A stretch of 64,000 bases of DNA, from assembly GCA_003249225.1 (NCBI GenBank), contig QKJQ01000037.1:124001-188000 (forward strand). Direction: 5' to 3'. The position numbers and the translations under genes are program-made. The notes beneath the pieces were generated by a model, which saw only the letters and a program-made list of their open reading frames with translations, was not told the origin of the DNA and ran no database searches. The stretch comes from Clostridia bacterium (lineage in GTDB: Bacteria; Bacillota; Clostridia; Lachnospirales; Lachnospiraceae). Positions 37,083 through 46,544 of this stretch are shown here, in pieces. How positions within the stretch are numbered: position 1 is the first letter of the stretch; each line of letters opens with the position of its first letter.

Positions 37083-38561
37083 CTATGATAACAGTTGTTC
37101 CAGATCATCTCCCAGTATTCTGGCCATATCAAGTGTTTTTTCGCTATCTTCTTTTCTTACTGTTAATTCAAGACGGAATGCTTTTTTCCAAAGTTCACCT
37201 TCATTTTCATGAAGCATGTTTTTCACAATGCCAGCAAATTCTTCTGCCTTTTCCCATGTTCCAAGTTCTGTACACAGAACCAGCTTTTCCAGTGCTTCCT
37301 TTGCAGTTCTCAGGTTCGCAGTCTTATCGAACAGTTCATTGGTATCCTTAATGAGCTGAAAGCTGTTCGAGGATTTATCCTCCAGTTTTCCATGATATAC
37401 AAAACGTCCGCTTGGATAATCTATTGTTTCATCTGCATCCGGTTCAGCGACCAGCATGTGAACGGAGAAAGAAAAAGTACTTCCTTTGTTCTTCTCACTC
37501 TCGACATGAATGGTGCCACCCATCAGTTCAACGAGACTCTTACAGATGGAAAGACCAAGTCCAGTTCCGCCAAATCTTCTTGTAATAGAACCATCTACCT
37601 GTGAGAAACTTTTGAAGAGCTTATCCAGATCTTCCTTATCCATGCCAATCCCAGTGTCCATGACCATAAAAAACAAGTCGATCTGTGTCTCGGTTATCTC
37701 GTTTACTACAATATCGAGCGCTATATACCCGGCTGATGTGAATTTGATTGCATTGGATATCAGATTATTAATGACCTGACCAAGCCGAAGTTCATCTCCG
37801 ATCAGAAAGGTCGGTATATTCGGTGCTACATTCACAATAAGCTTTAAACCTTTTTCATTGATCCGGACATGATTGAATGCCATAATATCATCAAGAAATG
37901 TCTTAAAATTGAACCTTCTTTGTTCCAATATTAATTTGCCGGCTTCCAGCTTTGTCATATCAAGAATGTCGTTGATCAGTTTGCTCATGGTGTTACAGCA
38001 ACGTATTATTATATTCACTGTTTCCTGCTGCACTGGTGTAAGGGAGGTGTCCAGGAGATTTTCTGCCATGCCTTTCATACCGTTCACAGGCGTCCGTAAT
38101 TCATGCGTTATATTTGCCATTAGCTCTGTCCGCTGCTTATCCGATTCTTCCATATCTGCCATGATAGATTTTAAGCGACGTATTCCATCTTTTCGCTCTG
38201 TAAAATTAGCAGTAAAAATCATGCCACCAATTCCATCTTCCATTTTTCTTATTATTCCAGCTTTTACAGGGTAACAAGTCTTGTTTTTGCGATATGCCGA
38301 AGTCTCTACTGGCTCAACGCTTTCCGGAAACATCCATTGCAGACTGCCTTTCTCATTTTGCAGAATTGTGGGGAAAACTTCACAAATCGAGATATCACGC
38401 AAATCATCACCGTATCCGGTCTCTGTTTTTGCAAGTTCGTTTCCATATATAATCTGACCGTTCTCGTTAAAGATAAATACAGCCTGAAGCGACTTTTCTG
38501 TGATTTCACGGAAGCATTTTAATAGAATTAACTCTTCTTTTTCATATTGGTTTTCACTCAT
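37083..38561 (-). CDS. Sensor histidine kinase with PAS domain
   Basis: 492 residues. No membrane segment, so a cytoplasmic sensor. A PAS domain (about 20-130: AVFIFNENGQIIYGNELAKT) is followed by a HisKA dimerisation domain with the phosphorylated His in NITHELRTPVNG and a HATPase domain (N box VINNLISNAIKFT, G1 DTGIGM, G2 GGTGLGL). The last 90 residues are helical but lack the HxxKG of an Hpt domain. It is the likely phosphodonor of the adjacent HD-GYP regulator. ATG at 38561 follows AAAGGAGAATTTCCGA. A strong promoter lies at 38611-38639. Confidence 0.93.
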   Translation of the reverse strand: MSENQYEKEELILLKCFREITEKSLQAVFIFNENGQIIYGNELAKTETGYGDDLRDISICEVFPTILQNEKGSLQWMFPESVEPVETSAYRKNKTCYPVKAGIIRKMEDGIGGMIFTANFTERKDGIRRLKSIMADMEESDKQRTELMANITHELRTPVNGMKGMAENLLDTSLTPVQQETVNIIIRCCNTMSKLINDILDMTKLEAGKLILEQRRFNFKTFLDDIMAFNHVRINEKGLKLIVNVAPNIPTFLIGDELRLGQVINNLISNAIKFTSAGYIALDIVVNEITETQIDLFFMVMDTGIGMDKEDLDKLFKSFSQVDGSITRRFGGTGLGLSICKSLVELMGGTIHVESEKNKGSTFSFSVHMLVAEPDADETIDYPSGRFVYHGKLEDKSSNSFQLIKDTNELFDKTANLRTAKEALEKLVLCTELGTWEKAEEFAGIVKNMLHENEGELWKKAFRLELTVRKEDSEKTLDMARILGDDLEQLLS

Positions 38562-38610
38562 TCGGAAATTCTCCTTTTCATGAAAAAAAGCAGGTTTCAA
38601 AACTACCTAT

Positions 38611-38639
38611 ATCATACGTTACCCATATATTTTTGTCAA
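38611..38639 (-). promoter_or_regulatory. Promoter of the histidine kinase operon
   Basis: Minus-strand TTGACA (38639-38634), 17 bases, TATGAT (38616-38611), 50 bases before the kinase start. It probably drives kinase, regulator, DUF4015-like and both ABC genes. Confidence 0.7.
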
Positions 38640-38792
38640 TGAAAACGGTTACAGCGGGCTTTTACTGTAACAACCTCCGATATCCCTGCCCAGTTTTTAC
38701 CTCCTGCAGAGTCGAAAATAATTATTTTACCCGACCACATTTCACATTCTCGAATTTTTTTACCGCATTTCTTACTTTCTTTGTGTTTTCCG

Positions 38793-38821
38793 TTGACAGA
38801 TTTTCATAATCTGTATATAAT
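38793..38821 (+). promoter_or_regulatory. Perfect consensus promoter with internal operator palindrome (XRE gene)
   Basis: TTGACA (38793-38798), 17 bases, TATAAT (38816-38821). The spacer is almost filled by an inverted repeat ACAGATT-TTCAT-AATCTGT (38796-38814), ideally placed for a repressor to block RNA polymerase. Autoregulation by the downstream XRE protein is the simplest reading. Confidence 0.7.
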
Positions 38822-38903
38822 GAATAAATAATAGGATGTTTGCAATGTCACTCTCGTATTGATAACATTATTCAAACTCAATTACCAAGGAGGAATAATA
38901 AAA

Positions 38904-39242
38904 ATGAACTTTAATTTGCGCTTAAAACAACTTCGGCAAAGGCACAAGCTGACCCAGAGTGAACTTGCTGATATTCTGGGATTAAAACCAACTGCTATAT
39001 CAAATTATGAATCTAAGCGTAATGAACCATCATTTGATAAGCTGATCGCACTCTCAAAATACTTCGATGTTTCTTGTGATTATCTGCTCGGTGTATCCGA
39101 TGCCTATCTGCCGGTTGGTGGCGAAGTACTTGATAAAGATATCGTTGAATTCTTTAATCTTTATCAGCAGTTAAATTCAAGTGCCACAGAAGAATTAAAG
39201 AACTATGTTCATTATCTGATTTACAAGCAGGAACGCAGCTGA
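38904..39242 (+). CDS. XRE-family HTH repressor
   Basis: 112 residues. Residues 1-65 form a lambda-repressor-like helix-turn-helix (RLKQLRQRHKLTQSELADIL, GLKPTAISNYESKRNEPSFD, KYFDVSCDYLLGVSD). Residues 70-112 form a short helical tail, perhaps for dimerisation. No protease, toxin or phage genes are adjacent, so it is not obviously part of an addiction module or prophage. The ATG at 38904 follows AAGGAGGAATAATAAAA. The promoter region carries a palindrome that may be its own operator, and a terminator follows at 39332. Confidence 0.92.
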   Translation: MNFNLRLKQLRQRHKLTQSELADILGLKPTAISNYESKRNEPSFDKLIALSKYFDVSCDYLLGVSDAYLPVGGEVLDKDIVEFFNLYQQLNSSATEELKNYVHYLIYKQERS

Positions 39243-39331
39243 TTAAGCTGATTATCTTGTCTATACCTTTCAGGTATTGACATTCATCCTACACAGAACG
39301 ATATGTATACCTAACAGGTGCACTAGAAAAT

Positions 39332-39366
39332 AAAGATTTTCCTGATTCAGGAAAATCTTTTTTATT
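39332..39366. terminator. Bidirectional terminator 3' of the XRE gene
   Basis: AAAGATTTTCCT (39332-39343) pairs with AGGAAAATCTTT (39349-39360), five-base loop, followed by TTTTA on the plus strand and by TTATTTTC on the minus strand. It serves the XRE gene and the convergent small membrane protein gene. Confidence 0.85.
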
Positions 39367-39400
39367 TATATATTCTTACGTAATGAACTAATTCCAGCTC

Positions 39401-39715
39401 TTATTCCTGTCCAGCGTTCTGCTCGTTTTCAGCTTCTGGCAGGTTTCCACCATTTTCTTTCAGCTTTTGCTTCAATTCTTTTTTCATCTTTCGATACTGC
39501 TTATACGATACACTTTCCTCTGTATGGGTTCTTTTATAGAACCAAATAAAAATATACAGCCATATCGGAATAATGATTGTGCTGTACAAACTTGCCATGA
39601 ACAGACCATCTTTGTATTCCGGTAAAAATATAGCCGCTAAAAAAGAAGACAAATAAAGACTGAGCAATAAACCGATTCCTATCCATGCCGCAATTCGTTT
39701 TCCTTTATTCTTCAT
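39401..39715 (-). CDS. Small two-helix membrane protein, uncharacterised
   Basis: 104 residues. Two hydrophobic segments (about 9-30 and 40-62), then a charged tail rich in Lys, Glu and Gln (about 65-104), likely cytoplasmic. I do not recognise a family. Its ATG overlaps the end of rarA by 11 bases, with a GGAGGAGG ribosome binding site inside rarA, so translation is coupled. Last gene of the vanZ-like, rarA, small protein run, ending at a shared terminator. Confidence 0.78.
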   Translation of the reverse strand: MKNKGKRIAAWIGIGLLLSLYLSSFLAAIFLPEYKDGLFMASLYSTIIIPIWLYIFIWFYKRTHTEESVSYKQYRKMKKELKQKLKENGGNLPEAENEQNAGQE

Positions 39716-41039
39716 TTTCTGCCTCCTCCTTGATTTTCCTTAAGTTTTCTTCGAGCACAGCTTCGTAACCCTGTCCGTCCATGTGGTAGAACTTCATGTC
39801 CTTAATTTCATCCGGCAGATATTGCTGCTTTGCATAGTGATTCTTAAAACTATGTGCGTACTGATACCCGATACCATGTCCTAGCTTTGAAGCTCCTTTA
39901 TAGTGTGCATCCATAAGATAGGAAGGAATTGTCGCTGTCCTTTGTTCTTCTACAATTTTTTTTGCCGCAAATATCGCATTCACAGCCGAATTACTCTTTG
40001 GTGCCGTAGCAACATAGGTTGCTGCCTGCGCCAGAATGATCTGTGCCTCCGGCATTCCGATCCGTTCGACGGCAAGCGATGCTGCTGTTGCAACAACAAT
40101 GGCGTTCGGATCTGCGTTCGATACATCTTCCGATGCACAGATCATAATACGCCTTGCAATAAAAGCAGGTTCTTCTCCTGCCACGATCATTCTTGCAAGA
40201 TAATAAACAGCTGCATCCGGATCAGATCCTCTCATGCTTTTTATGAACGCTGAAATGGTATCATAATGATTGTCTCCGCCTTTGTCGTAGCGAAGCAGGC
40301 GCTTTTGTATACACTCTGAAGCAACTTCGGCCGTTATATGGATCAGCTCGTCTGCTGCCCGGTCTGTTGTCAATACGCCAAGCTCGATCGCATTCAATGC
40401 AGCTCTGGCATCGCCATTTGCCATATCACTTAAGAAATCCAGTGCATCTTTGTCAATGACCGCTTTGTAAGCTCCCATGCCCCTTTCCTGATCTGTCAGG
40501 GCTCTTAGTATCAGCTTCTGAATATCTTCTTTTTCAAGGGGTTTCAGTTCAAACAACATGGATCTTGATATCAAAGCTCCATTTACTTCAAAATACGGAT
40601 TTTCCGTTGTTGCACCGATCAAAATGACAGTACCGTCTTCGACAAAGGGAAGCAGATAATCCTGCTGTCCTTTGTTGAACCGATGAATCTCGTCAATGAA
40701 CAGAATCGTACGTTTCCCGTACATACCGCTTCGTTCTTTCGCCTTTGTCACAACTTCTTCCATGTCTTTTTTTCCGGCTGATGTCGCATTGATCTGTTCA
40801 AATTCTGCGCTGGTCGTATTGGCGATTACCTTTGCAAGCGTTGTCTTTCCTGTTCCCGGTGGCCCATAAAAAAGCAGAGAGCTTATCTTATCCGCCTTAA
40901 TTGCTCGATACAGAAGCTTTCCCTCACCAAGGATATGACTTTGTCCTACAACCTCCTCCAGCGTCTTCGGCCGAAGTCTGGAAGCAAGAGGAGACTCTTT
41001 TTCCTTATTTTTATTATTCATATAATCAAACAGATCCAT
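39705..41039 (-). CDS. rarA: Replication-associated recombination protein A (AAA ATPase)
   Basis: 444 residues, also called MgsA, relative of eukaryotic WRNIP1. Acts at stalled replication forks and interacts with SSB. Motifs: Walker A FYGPPGTGKTTLA, Walker B TILFIDEIHRFNKGQQDYLL, sensor GATTENPYFEVNGALISRS, and the C-terminal tetramerisation part RMIVAGEEPAFIARRIM, DAHYKGASKLGHGIGYQYAH. The ATG at 41039 follows GGAGAAATC and overlaps the end of the VanZ-like gene by 14 bases. Confidence 0.95.
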   Translation of the reverse strand: MDLFDYMNNKNKEKESPLASRLRPKTLEEVVGQSHILGEGKLLYRAIKADKISSLLFYGPPGTGKTTLAKVIANTTSAEFEQINATSAGKKDMEEVVTKAKERSGMYGKRTILFIDEIHRFNKGQQDYLLPFVEDGTVILIGATTENPYFEVNGALISRSMLFELKPLEKEDIQKLILRALTDQERGMGAYKAVIDKDALDFLSDMANGDARAALNAIELGVLTTDRAADELIHITAEVASECIQKRLLRYDKGGDNHYDTISAFIKSMRGSDPDAAVYYLARMIVAGEEPAFIARRIMICASEDVSNADPNAIVVATAASLAVERIGMPEAQIILAQAATYVATAPKSNSAVNAIFAAKKIVEEQRTATIPSYLMDAHYKGASKLGHGIGYQYAHSFKNHYAKQQYLPDEIKDMKFYHMDGQGYEAVLEENLRKIKEEAENEE

Positions 41040-41529
41040 GATTTCTCCACTTTCTTGACAAAATCAGATAAAAAAGAAATGTTCCGATGACGATGCCGAT
41101 CGAATCGATCAACACATCTGTGACCTGCCCACTTCGTCCAGCAACAAACAATTGATGAAATTCATCACTTGCTGCATAGATAACACAAAATAGTAAGGTA
41201 AAGAGAATAAAACGACACCTTATGTCTTTGCTGACCGGCTCTTTTCGCATCTGCGTCTGCCAGAATGCTGTACTAAGTGCAAGGATGCAATACTCCGTGA
41301 TATGTGCTGCTTTCCTTATCAATGTCTCTGTTGTCTCGAGTGACACCTGACTCATTTGTTCGACATGATCTCTTCCAAAAAGTGCACGCAGAACGAACAA
41401 GGTGATCCATGAACTGCCAGCCGATGATTCCGGTGCAGTTTTTGCAGAATTTAAAAATATCAGAATTAATATTATGACCAGCAAAACCGTGGATATCACC
41501 TGCCCTGCTGTTTTATTATGTTCTTTCAT
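41026..41529 (-). CDS. VanZ family membrane protein
   Basis: 167 residues, four predicted membrane segments. The VanZ-family ending is clear: YAASDEFHQLFVAGRSGQ then VTDVLIDSIGIVIGT. Family members include a teicoplanin-resistance protein, but most are of unknown function and no resistance is implied. It overlaps rarA by 14 bases and starts the three-gene run. Promoter at 41591-41619. Confidence 0.9.
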   Translation of the reverse strand: MKEHNKTAGQVISTVLLVIILILIFLNSAKTAPESSAGSSWITLFVLRALFGRDHVEQMSQVSLETTETLIRKAAHITEYCILALSTAFWQTQMRKEPVSKDIRCRFILFTLLFCVIYAASDEFHQLFVAGRSGQVTDVLIDSIGIVIGTFLFYLILSRKWRNHGSV

Positions 41530-41563
41530 AGACCCCGGAGCTTCTCCTTCTGCCTTCTCTGCC

Positions 41564-41619
41564 TTGCTTAACCTTGTAATTACTGGTATAATAGTATGGT
41601 ATTTGCTTTAATTTGTCAA
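41564..41619. promoter_or_regulatory. Overlapping divergent promoters, vanZ-like and yigZ-like genes
   Basis: Plus strand: TTGCTT (41564-41569), 17 bases, TATAAT (41587-41592). Minus strand: TTGACA (41619-41614), 17 bases, TACTAT (41596-41591). The two -10 boxes overlap, so the promoters should exclude each other. Confidence 0.7.
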
Positions 41620-41645
41620 GAAAATGCACAGGAATGAGGCGTTCT

Positions 41646-42308
41646 ATGAAAACAGAATTCAAAACAGTATACCAGGGTGGATGCGGAGAAATCATAGAAA
41701 AAAAATCCAGATTCATTGCAAACGTCCTTCCGGTCGAATCTGAAATATCTGCACAGAATTTCATTGATGAAATGAAAAAAAAATACTACGATGCTTCCCA
41801 TAACTGCTCTGCTTACTGCATCGGTGTCGAAACCGAACTCAGTCATTGCAGTGACGACGGTGAGCCTTCCCATACTGCGGGACGTCCAATGCTTGATGTA
41901 CTGCAAAAAGAGGGAATCCATAATGTGGCAGTCGTAGTGACCAGGTATTTTGGCGGTACATTGCTTGGAACTGGCGGACTTGTCCGTGCTTACAGTGAAG
42001 CTGTGAAAGCAGGACTGGCTGAATGTGTAATCCTGGAAAAACGACTGGCAAGAGAATACCGGATACGGGTCGATTATACGAGCATCGGTAAGCTCCAGTA
42101 CATAGCCGGGCAACTAAAACAACCCATTCTCTCCAGTGAGTACACCGACATCGTAACCTGCAGAATTTTACTGTATCCTGATGAAGAAAGCAAATTTCTC
42201 TTTCAGATCAAGGAAGCAACCAGCGATACCGCAGTCATAGAAGCGCTCGATCAGGTTTATGCCGCCGACTGCTGCCAAGAACTGCTTTGCTTTCCCATAA
42301 CCGCTTAG
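41646..42308 (+). CDS. YigZ/IMPACT family protein
   Basis: 220 residues. The N-terminal IMPACT domain has the family signature RYFGGTLLGTGGLVRAYSEA and HNCSAYCIG, SDDGEPSHTAGRPML. The C-terminal part is the ferredoxin-like DUF1949 type (YRIRVDYTSIGKLQYIAGQL). Biochemical role is not established; relatives bind nucleic acid or ribosome-linked factors. ATG at 41646 follows GAGGCGTTCT. Transcribed divergently from the vanZ-like gene. Confidence 0.92.
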   Translation: MKTEFKTVYQGGCGEIIEKKSRFIANVLPVESEISAQNFIDEMKKKYYDASHNCSAYCIGVETELSHCSDDGEPSHTAGRPMLDVLQKEGIHNVAVVVTRYFGGTLLGTGGLVRAYSEAVKAGLAECVILEKRLAREYRIRVDYTSIGKLQYIAGQLKQPILSSEYTDIVTCRILLYPDEESKFLFQIKEATSDTAVIEALDQVYAADCCQELLCFPITA

Positions 42309-42416
42309 CTGCATAGTCCACGTAACATTATTGTAACATTCTTTTAATTTGATATCCTGTATCTCTTTTGTTATAATAAAGTGCGGTGGGAAATATACAA
42401 ATATTGTGAGGTCGCC

Positions 42417-45146
42417 ATGAATTTTACGAAACAAGGAATCATTCAAAAACAACATCAGATAAAGTCTACATCCAAACGAATGACATCAAAATTTAAGATA
42501 TCTTTTATCCGGCTGGTCGTGCTCTGCATTGTCGGTCTGGTCATAGTCGGCGTATTCGCCGGATTTGGTGCCGTAAAAGGACTGATTGATACTGCGCCAA
42601 GTATTGATAATCTGAATCTAATCACCACATCATACAAAACAACCTTATATTACAGCGATGGCAGTGTATCAGACACTTTATACGGCGCGGAAGCCAACCG
42701 TGTCTATGTCAGCATTGATGCTATTCCTGATTGTGTCAAATTTGCCTTCATCGCAAAAGAAGATGCACGTTTTTATGATCATAATGGTATTGATATACGT
42801 GGTATCTTTCGTGCCGTAGTATCCGTTATTAAAACCAGAAGCTTAAAATACGGCGGAAGCACCATAACCCAGCAGCTGATCAAGAATCAAGTCTTTAACG
42901 GCGGTAACGAAACCGATGCCCTGGACAAAATCGTGCGAAAGTTCCAGGAACAATATCTTGCAATTCAGATAGAAAACAAGCTGGACAAGAATACCATTCT
43001 GGAATATTATCTGAACAATATTAATCTTGGAAATGGTTCTTATGGTGTTCAGACAGCTGCACAGAATTACTTCGGCAAAGACGTTGATGAACTGACACTT
43101 TCAGAAGCTGCTGTCCTCGCACCGATCGCTTATTCACCTACCTATCGTAATCCCATCCTTTACCCGGAGCAGAATGCTGAATACCGTAAAGAAACACTGG
43201 ATATCATGCTTGAAAATAATTTCTGTACCAAGGAAGAATACGATGAAGCACTAGCTGATGATGTTTACACTCGTATTCAGGAACACGACCAGCTTCTTAC
43301 CGACACAGATACTTCTCCATACTCTTATTTTACCGATGAATTAATCGAACAGGTTCTTTCCGATCTTCAGGAGAAACTCGGTTATACGGAAAAAGAAGCT
43401 TCCGATCTGCTTTACAAGGGCGGGCTGAAGATTTATACAACACAGGACAAAGAAATTCAGGATATCGTTGATGAAGTTTATACCGATGAGACTTATTTCC
43501 CTGCTCTTGGAGAAGGTTCCTATTATGAGCTGTCTTATGCTCTCTCCATTACCCACGATGGCGTTACAACGCATTACCAGCAAAGCGATCTTTATGATTA
43601 CTTTAGCGATTACCGTGATACGAATCATTACTATTATCACAAAGACAATGACGATAACTCTTCTGAATGGATCGGTATTTCAGAACTCACCATAAACTAT
43701 GATGATATAAACTCCAAATGTGATGAATTCAAAGCAGCTATGACCCAGGAGGGCGATGTCGTTGTTGAAAAAAGAATCCTAAAGCTGCAGCCACAGTCAT
43801 CCATGGTCATTATGGATCAAAGCACAGGAAAAGTAGTCGCTCTGTATGGCGGACGCGGCGAAAAGACAGAGAGTCTTTCCCTGAACCGCGCAACCAATAC
43901 CGTACGTCAGGTCGGATCGACATTTAAGGTTCTCGCTTCTTTCCTTCCGGCTCTTGATACGGCCGGTATGACACTGGCAACCGTTTTTGATGATTCCCAG
44001 TATTTTTATCCGGGAACCGAGAAGCAGGTGTGGAACTGGTATGACTCGAAACATCAAGACCAGGGGTATCGGGGGCTTCAGTCCATTCGTACTGCCATCT
44101 ATAATTCCATGAATATCATAGCTGTTAAAGCACTTGAAGTAGTAACACCTCAGGTAAGTTTTGATTACCTTGAAAACCTTGGGTTTTCAACTCTGGTCTC
44201 CTCCGAAGTCGTTGGAAATCAGACCTATTCAGACATTGGACTTCCACTTGCTCTTGGAGGTCTGACCAATGGTGTCACAAATCTTGAGCTGACAGCAGCT
44301 TATGCTTCTATAGCAAATGCAGGTAAATACCAGGAACCAATCTTCTATACCATTATTCTTGACAGTGAAGGTAAAGTCCTGCTCAATAATGAATCCGAGT
44401 CATCCCAGGTAATGAAAGCATCTACTGCATGGTTGCTTACCGATGCCATGGAGGATACCATAACATTAGGTACCGGAACCCGACTTGATTTTACAGATGA
44501 ATATGACATGGCAATAGCCGGTAAAACAGGTACAGCCTCCGGAAGCAATGATTTATGGTTCGTCGGTTATACACCTTACTACACAGCGGGAATCTGGACA
44601 GGTTTTGATAATAACTTCAATCAGATCAGCACAAAGTATCATCAGTATATGTGGCATGATATTATGCTTAGAATCTGTCAGACAAAAGAGCTTGCGTACA
44701 AAGAGTTTGAGATGCCTGATTCTATTGTCTCTGCTCAGATCTGCACCAAATGCGGAAAGCTTGCCGTCGTTGGCCTATGTGATAACTACATCGGCGGAGA
44801 CAGTATTGCAACAGAATACTTTGCAAAAGGCACCGTTCCAACCGAAAAATGCGACTGTCATGTCAAAGTAACGATCGACACAGTAACTGGAAATATCGCA
44901 ACCGCAGATACCCCACTTGAAAACCAGCAGGAAGTCGTATATCTGTTAAAGGATGAAGATCCTGAACTTCCTATTACATATGATACCCCCTATATTCTGC
45001 CCTTCAAAACAGACGAAAGTTCGACCGATACAAATACTACTGATTTATTAAATACCCTGACAGCAACACCCGCGGTTCTTCCATCCACGGGACCTGCTGA
45101 TGATACTGTTGTTCCAGCCGATGACACCGTTGTCCCGGCTAATTAA
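42417..45146 (+). CDS. Class A penicillin-binding protein (bifunctional transglycosylase/transpeptidase)
   Basis: 909 residues. Membrane anchor at about 28-55. Glycosyltransferase family 51 domain with catalytic Glu in IAKEDARFYDHNGIDIRG, GGSTITQQLIKNQ and the RKFQEQYLAIQIENKLDKN region. Transpeptidase domain with STFK (in RQVGSTFKVLASF), SMN (NSMNIIAVKA) and KTG (AGKTGTASG). It polymerises and cross-links peptidoglycan outside the membrane. The C-terminal tail contains a Cys-rich segment (CTKCGKLA, CDC), a PASTA-less acidic end, and a small in-frame duplication DDTVVPA. ATG at 42417 follows GTGAGGTCGCC. Strong terminator downstream. Confidence 0.95.
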   Translation: MNFTKQGIIQKQHQIKSTSKRMTSKFKISFIRLVVLCIVGLVIVGVFAGFGAVKGLIDTAPSIDNLNLITTSYKTTLYYSDGSVSDTLYGAEANRVYVSIDAIPDCVKFAFIAKEDARFYDHNGIDIRGIFRAVVSVIKTRSLKYGGSTITQQLIKNQVFNGGNETDALDKIVRKFQEQYLAIQIENKLDKNTILEYYLNNINLGNGSYGVQTAAQNYFGKDVDELTLSEAAVLAPIAYSPTYRNPILYPEQNAEYRKETLDIMLENNFCTKEEYDEALADDVYTRIQEHDQLLTDTDTSPYSYFTDELIEQVLSDLQEKLGYTEKEASDLLYKGGLKIYTTQDKEIQDIVDEVYTDETYFPALGEGSYYELSYALSITHDGVTTHYQQSDLYDYFSDYRDTNHYYYHKDNDDNSSEWIGISELTINYDDINSKCDEFKAAMTQEGDVVVEKRILKLQPQSSMVIMDQSTGKVVALYGGRGEKTESLSLNRATNTVRQVGSTFKVLASFLPALDTAGMTLATVFDDSQYFYPGTEKQVWNWYDSKHQDQGYRGLQSIRTAIYNSMNIIAVKALEVVTPQVSFDYLENLGFSTLVSSEVVGNQTYSDIGLPLALGGLTNGVTNLELTAAYASIANAGKYQEPIFYTIILDSEGKVLLNNESESSQVMKASTAWLLTDAMEDTITLGTGTRLDFTDEYDMAIAGKTGTASGSNDLWFVGYTPYYTAGIWTGFDNNFNQISTKYHQYMWHDIMLRICQTKELAYKEFEMPDSIVSAQICTKCGKLAVVGLCDNYIGGDSIATEYFAKGTVPTEKCDCHVKVTIDTVTGNIATADTPLENQQEVVYLLKDEDPELPITYDTPYILPFKTDESSTDTNTTDLLNTLTATPAVLPSTGPADDTVVPADDTVVPAN

Positions 45147-45154
45147 ATGAAATG

Positions 45155-45190
45155 AAAAAGTTCCTTGCGGCTGCAAGGAACTTTTTTTGT
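45155..45190 (+). terminator. Rho-independent terminator of the class A PBP gene
   Basis: AAAAAGTTCCTTGC (45155-45168) pairs with GCAAGGAACTTTTT, followed by TTTGTTTGA. Excellent stem with a four-base loop. Confidence 0.92.
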
Positions 45191-45269
45191 TTGATTTATT
45201 CCATTTTTATGATTTGGGTCAAAAAGTATTCTTCTCCCAGGTTCCGTTTGTTACACTTTATGTGCTGTT

Positions 45270-46340
45270 TTATTCTACTACAACAACCCAGCCAAGTTCA
45301 TCCTTCACTTTTCCAAGCTGAATACCGGTAATTGTATCATAAAGTTTCTGACTGATCTCACCAATTCCACCGTCCTTGATCTGGAATACATGATCTTCAT
45401 AACGAAGATGTCCAACCGGAGAGATTACAGCTGCTGTTCCAGTTCCAAATACTTCTTCTAAAGCACCCTCTTTTGCTGCCTTTATCAGTTCATCGACGGA
45501 TACTTTTCTTTCTTCCACGGAAAGTCCCCATGATTTACACAGCTGAATAACAGAATCACGTGTAACACCAGGAAGAATGCTTCCATTCAACTGAGGCGTT
45601 ACGATCTTGCCATTGATCTTAAAGAAGATATTCATAGCGCCAACTTCTTCGATGTATTTTCTTTCAACGCCGTCAAGCCATAATACCTGAGAATATCCTT
45701 CATCATGAGCTTTAACCTGTGCCGCCATAGATGCCACATAATTACCACCTGTCTTAGCTTCACCGATGCCCCCTTTTACGGCTCTGACATATTCATCTTC
45801 GATCCAGATCTTAACAGGGTTCAAACCTTCCGGATAGTAGGCTCCGACCGGTGAAAGAATGATCATAAATAAATAGGTATTTGAAGGGCGAACGCCAAGG
45901 AAAGGATCTGTTGCTATAACAAACGGACGAATATACAAAGAAGTTCCTGGCTTTGTGGGAATCCATTGTTCATCTGTTCTTACCACAGCTTTGATTGCTT
46001 CTAAGAATAAATCTTCCGGAATTTCCGGAATGCAAAGTCTGTCATTGCTTCTGTTTGCTCTTGCAATATTCATATTGGGACGGAACAACAAAGTTTTTCC
46101 TTCGTTCGACTTGTATGCCTTTAATCCCTCAAACATCTCCTGGCCGTAATGGAAAACCATAGCGGAAGGATCAAGTTCAATTTTCTGGTAAGGGACCACT
46201 CGGGGATCGAACCATCCTTTCCCGGTTTCATAATTCACAATAAACATATGATCCGTAAATATCGTACCGAATGTCAACGGATTATCTGCTGCCGGTAATG
46301 GCTTTGGTTCTGCTGTCTTTTCTACTCTGATGTTCCACAT
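45270..46340 (-). CDS. ilvE: Branched-chain amino acid aminotransferase
   Basis: 356 residues. PLP fold-type IV transaminase that makes or degrades leucine, isoleucine and valine with glutamate and 2-oxoglutarate. The sequence is of the longer BCAT type: WFDPRVVPYQKIELDPSAMV, HYGQEMFEGLKAYK, the Schiff-base Lys in GIGEAKTGGNYVASM, EVGAMNIFFKI, and EVFGTGTAAVISPVG. ATG at 46340 follows AAGGAAGGAAATATACAAT; upstream in-frame codons to 46397 were rejected. Downstream is the convergent PBP terminator. The 270-base region upstream has the dispersed element copy B but no T-box. Confidence 0.95.
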   Translation of the reverse strand: MWNIRVEKTAEPKPLPAADNPLTFGTIFTDHMFIVNYETGKGWFDPRVVPYQKIELDPSAMVFHYGQEMFEGLKAYKSNEGKTLLFRPNMNIARANRSNDRLCIPEIPEDLFLEAIKAVVRTDEQWIPTKPGTSLYIRPFVIATDPFLGVRPSNTYLFMIILSPVGAYYPEGLNPVKIWIEDEYVRAVKGGIGEAKTGGNYVASMAAQVKAHDEGYSQVLWLDGVERKYIEEVGAMNIFFKINGKIVTPQLNGSILPGVTRDSVIQLCKSWGLSVEERKVSVDELIKAAKEGALEEVFGTGTAAVISPVGHLRYEDHVFQIKDGGIGEISQKLYDTITGIQLGKVKDELGWVVVVE

Positions 46341-46544
46341 ATTGTATATTTCCTTCCTTTCTATAGCTGCTTTAGCAGCTCTCTTCCCTCTCATCATGGA
46401 TAAACGGGAGTTTATTGAGATTAATCATATTGCTGTTTATTATAGGCTTTCTATGTGTTTTTTGCAAGTGTGTTTTCGACTTGAATTCTATATTTGACGT
46501 CTGTCCTTTTCTGCGTTCATGTCGGAATCACAGAGGTGTCTTGC

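Noticed and set aside
41026..41529. Glycopeptide resistance gene
   Set aside because: VanZ family membership alone does not imply resistance; no vanHAX or vanRS genes are present.
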